14,946 nt of DNA from an uncultured Eubacterium sp. (GTDB lineage Bacteria > Bacillota > Clostridia > Peptostreptococcales > Anaerovoracaceae): positions 1 through 14,946 of the forward strand of contig CAJJPZ010000046.1 of NCBI GenBank assembly GCA_905193765.1, given 5' to 3'. Of this stretch, positions 6,304-13,388 are shown in pieces; the stretch's first letter is position 1, and every line of letters begins with the position of its first letter. A model generated the notes under the pieces. The model had not been told where the DNA came from. It did no database searches and saw only the letters and a list, made by a program, of their open reading frames with translations. A program made the translations under genes and the position numbers.

Positions 6304-6998
6304 ATGATGTTCCTCAGCTCCTCCGGTTTTCCCTGTGCTTTTATCCTGCCGTCTTCCAGCAGTATCCATCGGTCTGCATCCTCTATGAGACGATGGTCGT
6401 GTTCGACTGTTATGATGGTTTTGCCCATATCTCTGATTTTTTTCATCAGCTCCATGGTGCCTTTCCTGTTCTCTTCATCCAGATGACTGAAGGGCTCGTC
6501 AAGTATCAGGATATCAGGCTGCAGCGTAAGCACCGATCCTATGGTCACCAGCTGTTTCTGCCCCCCCGAAAGCCTGTTTGGGTCTTTGTATCGTATATCG
6601 TCTATACCCAGCATATCCAGTACGCTGTCCACTCTCCGGCGGATCTCCTCCGGCGGTATGCAAAAGTTCTCCGGGCCGAAAGCCAGTTCATCCTCGACCA
6701 TCGATGTAACGATCTGCCGGTCGGGATCCTGCATGACGAATCCGACGGTCTCTGCCATGTCCTTCAGCTGCGCCTCCCTGAGATCGATATCACCCACAAC
6801 TGCATGCCCCGAGATCTCCCCGCCTATGGCCCCTGGTATTATACCGCAGAGTATATGACAGAGGGTGCTTTTACCACATCCAGAATCCCCTACTATGCCA
6901 ACCATTTCGCCTTTTGCTATCGTAAAATCTATGTTATCCAGTATCATCTTCACACCATCGTATGAAAACCTGAGATTTTTCACTTCTATAATATCCAT
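6300..6998 (-). CDS. ecfA1: ECF transporter ATPase (first A subunit)
   Basis: A 232-residue ABC ATPase that begins the ECF operon. The Walker A is GDSGCGKST (37-45), the Q-loop Gln is Q90 in VMQDPDRQIV, the signature is LSGGQKQL (143-150), the Walker B is ILILDE (163-168), and the switch His is H200. Together with the next ATPase it forms the asymmetric EcfA-EcfA' pair that works with EcfT and a substrate-binding S protein. No S protein is encoded in this window, so the substrate is unknown; group II ECF systems can use S proteins encoded elsewhere. The ATG at 6998 has no recognisable Shine-Dalgarno sequence, and the predicted promoter puts the transcript start at or next to the ATG, so a leaderless or near-leaderless mRNA is possible. 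Confidence 0.93.
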   Translation of the reverse strand: MDIIEVKNLRFSYDGVKMILDNIDFTIAKGEMVGIVGDSGCGKSTLCHILCGIIPGAIGGEISGHAVVGDIDLREAQLKDMAETVGFVMQDPDRQIVTSMVEDELAFGPENFCIPPEEIRRRVDSVLDMLGIDDIRYKDPNRLSGGQKQLVTIGSVLTLQPDILILDEPFSHLDEENRKGTMELMKKIRDMGKTIITVEHDHRLIEDADRWILLEDGRIKAQGKPEELRNII

Positions 6999-7004
6999 TT
7001 TTAC

Positions 7005-7050
7005 ATTTTACCACAAAAAATCGCTTGTTAATGTTGTTTTGACAACATTG
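7005..7050 (-). promoter_or_regulatory. Predicted ecf operon promoter with Crp/Fnr-type operator
   Basis: On the minus strand an AATGTTGT-N4-ACAACATT palindrome (7049-7030) is joined to TTAACA (about 7031-7026), then 15 bases, then an extended -10 TGGTAAAAT (TAAAAT at 7010-7005). Transcription would begin near 6998, the ecfA1 ATG. The palindrome centre (7039.5) is then at -41.5, the classical class II activator position. Its core TGTTG-N6-CAACA recurs at 10970-10985. The sequence match is direct; assignment to the encoded Crp/Fnr protein is inferred. Confidence 0.55.
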
Positions 7051-7053
7051 TGC

Positions 7054-7094
7054 ACAAAAAGTACAGGAAATACCCTTTGCGATATTCCCTGTAC
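7054..7094 (-). terminator. Intrinsic terminator after the 567-aa surface protein gene
   Basis: Arms 7083-7094 and 7061-7072 form a 12-bp RNA stem on the minus strand with one G-U pair and a 10-nt loop. It is followed by five T (7060-7056), and lies 26 bp past the stop. This isolates the surface-protein transcript from the ECF operon. Confidence 0.88.
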
Positions 7095-7119
7095 AACTTA
7101 TCATTATTTTCACATCTTC

Positions 7120-8823
7120 TTACTTAGCTTTAGTGTATCTGACCGAGGAATAACTGCTGTACGCATATTTGCTGCCTGACTTCCTGTATGCGCGTACCTT
7201 ATAGTAATACTTCGTGCCTTTTTTCATGTTCTTGTTCACGTAGCTGGTTATGCTGCTCTTTGTCACGGTCTTCACGCACTTGTAGCCGCTGCTCTTCTTC
7301 GTTGAACGATATATCTTGTAGCCTGTCGCTCCGCTGATCCTGTTCCATTTCACAGTCACCTTTTTCTTTCCTGCTGTGAGTTTCACTGATGGTCTGCTGA
7401 GATATGGCTTCGCCGAAACATACTTCGAATAATCGCTTTCTGCTGTCTCTGTACCTTCTGTGCGCAGCGCCTTGACCCTGTAATAATATTTAGTACCCGT
7501 CTTAAGGGATTTGTTCGTGAAAGACGTCGATGTCACCGGAGTCTTATTGACTTTGGAATATCCACTGCTTTCCTGTGTGGAGCGGTATACGTCGTATCCC
7601 GTAGCGTTTTCTGACTTTGTCCAGGTGAGCTTCACCGAATCATATGTTACAGATGATACTTCCAGAGTTTTAACAGCCGCCGGTGCTTTCACCGGTTTCT
7701 GCGGCACCTGCGTAAGCACATTGCCGTTCTCATCTGTGATGTTTATCCTGCTGAGATCGTACAATACTCTGCCGCTGCCGTCACTGTCTTTGGTGTAAAA
7801 TGCTAGATATCCGGTCTGTTCTGCCGGTGTCTCCCTGTCATCTGAGAATCCCCATGCCACGATACTGTCTTTCAGCTGTTCCCTGCTGATACTGAGAGTT
7901 TCTCCGGAAGATGATACAGCCTGTATCCTTATATCTGCATAGTCCGGCATGAACTTGTCGATGCCCATCCTGTCCATGACAGATTCCAAAGATACACCTT
8001 TAACATTGAATGATGTTGAATTACCATTGCCACCTGTCATATCATATGTCCTGCATTCAATACCTTTGCATATGATATCCCTGAGTGTCGCAATAGCATG
8101 CCTGTCATTGCTGCTCCTGATGAAACAGCTGAAATCGCCGATTTCCACCGTGTTTACACTTTTTATGTAGTGACAGTTATTATCATCTTTCGGTCCACTT
8201 TTCTGACCATATACATATGTCTCTGAACCTGATGCCAGCTTTTCAGCAGGACCATCGGGCTCAACACCGTTTTCAGGATCATCGGTCTTTGTTGTAGTTT
8301 TATAGTATGCAATCATAGGAGGGTCTGAAATTCTTTCTGAATCAATACTTGTCCCCGGTGGATAATACATCATCCTTCCTGCTTCTGAAAATATGAGTTT
8401 GGTACTATATGTATCTGATGAATACAACCATACCGAACCAATCTCGTCCGATTTGCCGTCTGTAACGGCATCTGTAAGTTTTTTCACATCCAGGCCATCT
8501 GCTATGGTATAGTGCCAACCGCCGGTACCATGATTATCATATGAAGAATACCTCATTCCACTTATCCAGCAATTGCCAAGGCCGTATTTTTCCGGATCAC
8601 GAGTTTCCTTTATATCTTCTTTCTGATCCACAGTCAGATACATTACATTTTTCTGAAAGCCTTCTGTTCCCTTAACGCCATCTCCCATTATGACAAGTCC
8701 CGGCTTTTCAGAATCAGATTCTGCACCATGCACGTTTATTGCAGATGTGGTCATTCCTATAATCACGAGTAATGAAGCTAATAATACCGTAATGGTGATA
8801 TGTTTTTTTCTGCTATAATACAT
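7120..8823 (-). CDS. Secreted SUOX-like / FN3 surface protein (567 aa)
   Basis: An exported protein. The signal peptide is MYYSRKKHITITVLLASLLV up to about residue 34. About 40-172 and 225-362 look like two divergent SUOX-like (oxidoreductase molybdopterin-binding fold) regions. The second shows the family pattern VKGVSLESVMDRMGI, then VSSSGETLSI, and a final strand pattern GRVLYDLSRINIT. Two fibronectin type III domains follow at about 381-472 and 474-567, each ending in the GTKYYYxVKA type of strand. There is no LPXTG, SLH or lipobox; the C-terminus is basic (YTKAK). The start has GGGAAAGG 9 bases upstream. It is flanked by terminators on both sides, so it forms its own unit with a promoter near 8863. 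Its C-terminal domains match the two larger surface proteins upstream, so all three are paralogues in architecture. The ligand is unknown. Confidence 0.85.
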   Translation of the reverse strand: MYYSRKKHITITVLLASLLVIIGMTTSAINVHGAESDSEKPGLVIMGDGVKGTEGFQKNVMYLTVDQKEDIKETRDPEKYGLGNCWISGMRYSSYDNHGTGGWHYTIADGLDVKKLTDAVTDGKSDEIGSVWLYSSDTYSTKLIFSEAGRMMYYPPGTSIDSERISDPPMIAYYKTTTKTDDPENGVEPDGPAEKLASGSETYVYGQKSGPKDDNNCHYIKSVNTVEIGDFSCFIRSSNDRHAIATLRDIICKGIECRTYDMTGGNGNSTSFNVKGVSLESVMDRMGIDKFMPDYADIRIQAVSSSGETLSISREQLKDSIVAWGFSDDRETPAEQTGYLAFYTKDSDGSGRVLYDLSRINITDENGNVLTQVPQKPVKAPAAVKTLEVSSVTYDSVKLTWTKSENATGYDVYRSTQESSGYSKVNKTPVTSTSFTNKSLKTGTKYYYRVKALRTEGTETAESDYSKYVSAKPYLSRPSVKLTAGKKKVTVKWNRISGATGYKIYRSTKKSSGYKCVKTVTKSSITSYVNKNMKKGTKYYYKVRAYRKSGSKYAYSSYSSVRYTKAK

Positions 8824-8849
8824 ATTATTATACCTTTCCCAACTATTGT

Positions 8850-8877
8850 TTTTCGGGTGTCTATTATATCCCGAAAA
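8850..8877 (-). promoter_or_regulatory. Inverted repeat enclosing a TATAAT box before the 567-aa gene
   Basis: Arms TTTTCGGG (8850-8857) and CCCGAAAA (8870-8877) are perfect complements with a 12-bp centre. The centre contains TATAAT on the minus strand (8868-8863), about 40 bp before the ATG. No good -35 is visible because that region is occupied by the upstream terminator. It is a candidate operator over the promoter, comparable in layout to the element before pdaA. Confidence 0.45.
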
Positions 8878-8900
8878 GCCGATGAAAAATTCACCGGCTT
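8874..8900 (-). terminator. Intrinsic terminator after the 652-aa surface protein gene
   Basis: On the minus strand AAGCCGGTGA (8900-8891) pairs with TCATCGGCTT (8885-8876), including one G-U pair, around a 5-nt loop. TTTT follows (8877-8874). It starts about 30 bp past the stop codon. Confidence 0.75.
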
Positions 8901-8929
8901 CTCGTCTTACGTCACTATACTACCCCTGT

Positions 8930-10888
8930 CTATCTCTTGATTTTCTTTACAGACGACCATGGTGCATATATCTTCTTCCCATCTACAGTCTTGTATGCTC
9001 TTGCTTTAACATAGTATGTCTTACCTTTCTCGAGCTTCTTAACTGTAGTATATGATGTTTTATCTGCTTTCAGAGTCTTTACACGTTTCCACTCACCTTT
9101 TGAAGTCTTCCCGTATATCTGATATCCTGACTCACCCTTGATATTCGAAACGCTTATCTTAGCCTTGCCTGATGATACCTTGGCTGTAAGAGTTACTTTC
9201 TTCAGTGTAGTTGCTGATTTTACAGCACTTTCATCACTGTATACCTTTACTCCGTTCACTTCATTGTAAGCCTTTACTTTTACGGAATATGTCTTGTCTG
9301 ACTTCAGACCTGACAGCACTGTTGAAATTCCCTTAACAGTCTTTGAGCTCCACTTACCACTGCCTGTTCTGTAGTATACTCTGTATCCGTCAGCTCCATC
9401 AGCCTTGTTCCAGCTTGCCTTGATGCTGTTGTATTTCGAAAGTTTCGCTGATAACCCCTTCACTGCGGCAGGCTGTTTAGCAATCACGATTTCTGCGTTT
9501 TTGTATATTGTAGCACCCTTCTTTGATTCAGGAGTATGATCTCCGCTGTTGTTTGAATATTCGATTTCTGCACTCTTCGTATCAACAAACACAGCTGAAT
9601 CATAATTCAGAGGCACTCTTTTACCATTGGAAATATTCGTAGCACTCTTTGATTCTGTATAATAGTACGCTACGAAGTAATCATCTACTGTATCAGTTAT
9701 ATCCAGCGCCTTACCATTCTTCTGGACGATGTATACCTTGTCATCTGAAGCCGGATCTATGAGACTCCTCAGGTACATACCCTGATATCTCACATACATA
9801 GGTTTGTTATATCCGAAGAACTCATATGAAGTTCCATCTTTTACATTTGATTCAGGAAATTCACGTCCCTGGCTTGCGATATTGGATCTTAAAAGTTCTG
9901 TCACAACTCCGTTATTGTTAGCTTTATAGAAAGTGTTCTCTTTATATCGGAATGATACTACTGTTGTTGGTTTAGGTTTTTTCTCAGTTGTAAGGTTACC
10001 ATCAATAGTTACTACCTTTGATACGCCATTCCAGTTACCACTCTGATTTGTAAGATCTGCCCATGTTACAATGACATTAGGAGTTACAGGCCAATCCATG
10101 CCCTCCATAAGCCCCTGAACAGTGTAGTCATCTGCAATAGCATCACCATTCGAATCAACTGATCTTAATATGTAACCTGTTTTTGCAGTCGGAAGCGCGG
10201 CTCCATCTGCTCTCTCACTGTTGCTTACGACAACACCTTTGAGAACTTTCAGTACAGATGAGTTAGCACTGTTAGTCTGTCTGTATGCTCTGACATATGA
10301 AGCCTCTCTTTCATAGTTGAGGAAACTTACATAGTCTGTATCATTTACACGATTTTCATCAGGGTTGTCATAAACGGTTTTATTGGCATAGCCTATGACA
10401 GTTTCTGCAGGCAGGCCGGATTTTGAACCATTGCCTACACCGTTCTCGTCAGTCAGACCTCTCACTGTATCCTGATACTCTGGAGAAGTTGCATGATATG
10501 CGTCTTCCTCCATATATTGTATTATCCAGTCGTCCTTTATATCCACGCCTTCTATGTTGTCAAGAAGCGTTGACAGTTTAGCACCTTTGACATTGGCAGT
10601 CTCACCTTCTCCGTGGTTACCATAATAGAACGCTACTTCTTCTCCTGCATTCTTTATCTCACCATAAGTATAGTAGTAAACTGCATCACTTTCATCTGTG
10701 ATCTTGCCATTGCCGTCAGCATCCACAGCTATGTAGAATACTGCCTTATTGATGTTGTCACCTTTCTTGTACGGTGACTTCTTCGATGCTGCATAAGCAC
10801 CGTCAGCAAAGCTGAAGCATGTGAGGATCATCATTACAGCAACGAATGCAGCTGCGATCCTGCTTTTTGTTTTGCATGAACTATACAT
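8930..10888 (-). CDS. Secreted SUOX-like / FN3 surface protein (652 aa)
   Basis: An exported protein with a signal peptide (about residues 1-34, ending GAYAAS). Residues about 47-222 form a first SUOX-like region (VKGAKLSTLLDNIEGVDIKD then a WIIQY strand). It contains an EF-hand-like loop, DADGNGKITDESD, at 56-68. A second region, about 310-445 (MYVRYQGMYLRSLIDPASDD), looks like another divergent copy. Two fibronectin type III domains occupy about 473-560 and 562-652, ending GKTYYVKARAYKTVDGKKIY and a basic tail. No sortase, SLH or lipid anchor is visible. The start is fixed by AGGAGG 5 bases upstream of the ATG. The upstream gap holds a TGTTG-N6-CAACA site, and a terminator follows the gene, so it is likely a regulated single-gene unit. 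The role is inferred as ligand capture or adhesion. Confidence 0.85.
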   Translation of the reverse strand: MYSSCKTKSRIAAAFVAVMMILTCFSFADGAYAASKKSPYKKGDNINKAVFYIAVDADGNGKITDESDAVYYYTYGEIKNAGEEVAFYYGNHGEGETANVKGAKLSTLLDNIEGVDIKDDWIIQYMEEDAYHATSPEYQDTVRGLTDENGVGNGSKSGLPAETVIGYANKTVYDNPDENRVNDTDYVSFLNYEREASYVRAYRQTNSANSSVLKVLKGVVVSNSERADGAALPTAKTGYILRSVDSNGDAIADDYTVQGLMEGMDWPVTPNVIVTWADLTNQSGNWNGVSKVVTIDGNLTTEKKPKPTTVVSFRYKENTFYKANNNGVVTELLRSNIASQGREFPESNVKDGTSYEFFGYNKPMYVRYQGMYLRSLIDPASDDKVYIVQKNGKALDITDTVDDYFVAYYYTESKSATNISNGKRVPLNYDSAVFVDTKSAEIEYSNNSGDHTPESKKGATIYKNAEIVIAKQPAAVKGLSAKLSKYNSIKASWNKADGADGYRVYYRTGSGKWSSKTVKGISTVLSGLKSDKTYSVKVKAYNEVNGVKVYSDESAVKSATTLKKVTLTAKVSSGKAKISVSNIKGESGYQIYGKTSKGEWKRVKTLKADKTSYTTVKKLEKGKTYYVKARAYKTVDGKKIYAPWSSVKKIKR

Positions 10889-10937
10889 TTTTTCCTCCTG
10901 TTATTGAACAATAAATAAAACTTGTGCTCAAGACACG

Positions 10938-10986
10938 CTTATATGCTATCATCTTTTGGCAGACATGTCTGTTGCCTCAACAACAT
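10938..10986 (-). promoter_or_regulatory. Crp/Fnr-type site and likely promoter of the 652-aa gene
   Basis: TGTTG-CCTCAA-CAACA (10970-10985) has the same half-sites and 6-bp spacing as the ecf site at 7032-7047. The two minus-strand sites share 14 of 18 positions. Downstream on the minus strand, overlapping -10 candidates are TAGCAT (10948-10943), at the same distance from the palindrome as in the ecf promoter, and TATAAG (10943-10938), the better match. A 10-bp palindrome AGACATGTCT (10961-10970) abuts the site. Another, TTATTG-AA-CAATAA (10901-10914), lies in the leader. Confidence 0.5.
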
Positions 10987-10987
10987 T

Positions 10988-13327
10988 TTACCTGCATTTC
11001 AGCTTTTTACAGCTGCTGTAGGATCCATAGACAGTCCTGCCTCCATATGTCTTGTATGCACGCACTTTAACATAATAAGTCCTGCCTTTTCTGAGCTTTG
11101 TCATCTTCCTGGACAGTGTCTTATATGATGTCACTTTGTAAGTCTTCACACCTGATGTGAATTTGGAGTTCGTCGCCAGTCTGACCTGATATCCCGTTCC
11201 GGTCTTCTTCTTCCAGGATGCTGTGATATAGTGCGACGCTCCTGTCCTGAGTCTGCTCAGCGTCACCTTGCCCGGCTTCACAGGCGCATACAGCGCATTG
11301 CTGCAGCTTTTTGCCGTGATATCATACTTTGTCCTGCTGGCCACGACTCTGAACCTGTATCCCGAGCCTGACGTCAGACCGCTGACTTTATATGTCGCAG
11401 CAGCTGATCCGCTGAGGGTCTTTACAGTTTTATACGAACCTGAGCTGTATTTCTGTATCTTGTACGACTCTGCATCAGCCACCTTGTCCCATGTCAGTGT
11501 CAGATATGATGTGCCGTATGTATCGGTCTTCAGGCCGCTGACTTTACCGATATCAACCTTCACCCCTGTAACTGCAATGTTCCTGTCTGCATTCTGCCAG
11601 CTGAGTACAGGATATCCGCTGTTGAGGTTCCCATTGTCCTTAGCAAAGGAGCCTCCCAGATCTGAAACGAAATCGGTGCTCTTCATATATGAAGAGGATT
11701 TTATTATGCCAGTGTGCATTACAGGATTTTTGACCTTGCTGCTCAGTGACATGTCAAGACCTTCTATCGTATAACAGTTCGTTATCATCTCACCACCATC
11801 ACTGCGAGCATACAGCGGTGCCCAGTCACCATATGCGTATTCTACATCCAGTTTTCCGCATACATACGAATCATCGATGGATGACAGATCATTGACCCAT
11901 CCACTTATGCCGCCTGCCCATCTGCCGGTTTTTATTATATTTCCATCCTTGTCCTTTTCCTTGCCTGTATTGTAGCAGTCAAGAACGACAGTTCCTGCAT
12001 TGTAGCATTTACTTATGATCCCGACCTCATACGCTGTATTATTATTGCCGTTCCTGCCGGCTATGCCGCCTACACCTGAGCCTCCAAAAGTCTTCATATT
12101 CACCACAGTGCCCTTGTTGTAGCATTCCTCTACGGTGCCGGCATTCTCTCCGACTATGCCGCCCACCTTCATACGGCCTGCAACGAAACCGGCGTTGCCA
12201 CACCGCTGGATAATACCTTCTGCCCCTGCGATCGTCTTCTTGATACCCTCCTCATCTCCGACATCCCGTGAATCCACCCATTTGCCGCTGGTATTGAATC
12301 CTGCTATGCCGCCTACATTGTTGGCACCGGATGCATCCACCACTACATTCGAATCGACATCGATCATCGTTCCTGCATTGAAACCGGCTACGCCGCCTAC
12401 GAAATCAGCGTCACCATGCTCCTCGGACTTTGAAGTGCTGGTATTGGTGACACATCCTGAAACAGTGAGATTTTTTATGGTTCCCAGGTTGTAACCGAAG
12501 AGTCCCAGGAAGTCTCCGCTGTAAGACACATTCAGTCCTGTTATCTTTTTGCCGTTACCGTCAAAGATACCTCTGAATGGCTTGACAAGCATTCCAACAG
12601 GAGTCCAGTACATGCCTCCAAGATCTATATCAGCTGTCAGTTTATAGTATTTGTCTGCATTGTTGCCTCGGTTGATTTTGTCAGCAAAATCAACCATGTC
12701 CTGCACTGTGGATATCAGATACGGATCATCCTCCGAACCCGAAGCCTCTATGGTCAGCGTGCTGCCGTACAGACTCTTGACCCAGTGGAATTTATTGAAA
12801 TCATCTTCTTCATCCTGTCCGAATACAAGGCGACCCGACTCTGTATCAGATATCATAGCAGGCACCTGCTGAGGCTCAGCCGGTGCAGTATCAGCCGTTT
12901 CAGACTGTACGACGCTGCTGAACGCATAGAGCTGTTTTTTCAACAGTGTCTCTGCCTTGATTTTCTGTGAGTATCCGTCCGAACTTCTGAAGTTCATCAT
13001 GCTCGTACTCGATATACCGCTGACATCGATGCCAGCAGTCTCCAGCACATCAGTCAGTTTTACGCCTTCGTATTCCTTATATTCGTATCCGTCAAAATCT
13101 GCATTTGCCTTTTCTCTGCTGCTGTAATAATGCTTTTCGGCTTTCTCTTTGTACAGCTTGTCCCACTGGCTCTCAGCTATCTTATATGTGCCGCCGCGAT
13201 ATTCTATGGTCAGCTTCGTCTTCTCCGCTGCCGCGCTCACGCCTGACGGGAGCTGTGGCAGCAACGAGAACACCATGATAAGAGCTATCAGTACAGCGAA
13301 TATGCTGCTGTTCATCCTCTTTTTCAT
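10988..13327 (-). CDS. Large secreted SUOX-like / GLUG / FN3 surface protein (779 aa)
   Basis: An exported protein. The signal peptide MKKRMNSSIFAVLIALIMVF ends near GVSAAA (about residue 34). Residues about 37-196 are a SUOX-like domain: EYRGGTYKI, then YEGVKLTDVLETAGIDVSG, FRSSDGYSQKI, RLVFGQ and NKFHWVKSLYGSTLTIE. About 200-580 is a beta-helix-like region with GLUG motifs of the type FVGGVAGFNAGT, VGGIAGFN, VGGIVGENAGTVEECYN and VGGIAGRNG. Two fibronectin type III domains (about 587-680 and 684-779) end GRTYYVKVRAYKTYGGRTVY and a basic Cys-containing tail. The start chosen is the ATG at 13327, 12 bases after GGAAGGAG. A GTG three codons earlier (13336) is only 3 bases from that site and is less likely. 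It follows the SUOX-like lipoprotein by 61 bp carrying two hairpins. Its position suggests a partner of that lipoprotein and the ExbB/ExbD-like pair. Confidence 0.87.
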   Translation of the reverse strand: MKKRMNSSIFAVLIALIMVFSLLPQLPSGVSAAAEKTKLTIEYRGGTYKIAESQWDKLYKEKAEKHYYSSREKANADFDGYEYKEYEGVKLTDVLETAGIDVSGISSTSMMNFRSSDGYSQKIKAETLLKKQLYAFSSVVQSETADTAPAEPQQVPAMISDTESGRLVFGQDEEDDFNKFHWVKSLYGSTLTIEASGSEDDPYLISTVQDMVDFADKINRGNNADKYYKLTADIDLGGMYWTPVGMLVKPFRGIFDGNGKKITGLNVSYSGDFLGLFGYNLGTIKNLTVSGCVTNTSTSKSEEHGDADFVGGVAGFNAGTMIDVDSNVVVDASGANNVGGIAGFNTSGKWVDSRDVGDEEGIKKTIAGAEGIIQRCGNAGFVAGRMKVGGIVGENAGTVEECYNKGTVVNMKTFGGSGVGGIAGRNGNNNTAYEVGIISKCYNAGTVVLDCYNTGKEKDKDGNIIKTGRWAGGISGWVNDLSSIDDSYVCGKLDVEYAYGDWAPLYARSDGGEMITNCYTIEGLDMSLSSKVKNPVMHTGIIKSSSYMKSTDFVSDLGGSFAKDNGNLNSGYPVLSWQNADRNIAVTGVKVDIGKVSGLKTDTYGTSYLTLTWDKVADAESYKIQKYSSGSYKTVKTLSGSAAATYKVSGLTSGSGYRFRVVASRTKYDITAKSCSNALYAPVKPGKVTLSRLRTGASHYITASWKKKTGTGYQVRLATNSKFTSGVKTYKVTSYKTLSRKMTKLRKGRTYYVKVRAYKTYGGRTVYGSYSSCKKLKCR

Positions 13328-13347
13328 AAAGATCACTATCTCCTTCC

Positions 13348-13388
13348 CCGGGCTGTTTCATCCCGGTATCCGGCCGTACTTTACGGCC
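13348..13388 (-). promoter_or_regulatory. Two tandem hairpins between the lipoprotein and the large surface gene
   Basis: Right after the lipoprotein stop, GGCCGTA (13388-13382) pairs with TACGGCC (13378-13372) around a 3-nt loop. A second stem, CCGGG (13366-13362) with CCCGG (13352-13348), ends at the edge of the ribosome binding site GGAAGGAG. Neither is followed by a T-run, so they are not typical terminators. mRNA stability, processing or tuning of translation are possible roles. Confidence 0.45.

Noticed and set aside
6304..6369. 22-codon N-terminal extension of the second ECF ATPase
   Set aside because: The extension lies inside the first ATPase gene, is hydrophilic and unlike ECF ATPases, whereas the ATG at 6303 gives the normal start SLIIKNLTFTY and an ATGA overlap.
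5485..6486. Long plus-strand frame of 333 codons opposite the ECF genes
   Set aside because: It is the complement of two clear ABC ATPases and the EcfT start, has Cys/His-rich low-quality composition, no ribosome binding site and no family features.
7030..7049. AATGTTGT-N4-ACAACATT read as a second terminator
   Set aside because: It is AT-rich with a 4-nt loop and is not followed by a T-run on the minus strand; a strong terminator is already present at 7054-7094. An operator is a better fit.
12060..12490. Repeated GCCGCC/ATGCCGCC-type segments as a DNA repeat or CRISPR-like array
   Set aside because: They are the coding echo of the GLUG VGGIAG motifs, with irregular spacing and diverged sequence between them.
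13331..13336. GTG start three codons upstream for the large surface protein
   Set aside because: The Shine-Dalgarno GGAG ends only 3 bases before this GTG. The ATG at 13327 gives a normal MKKR signal-peptide start, although its 12-base spacing is long.
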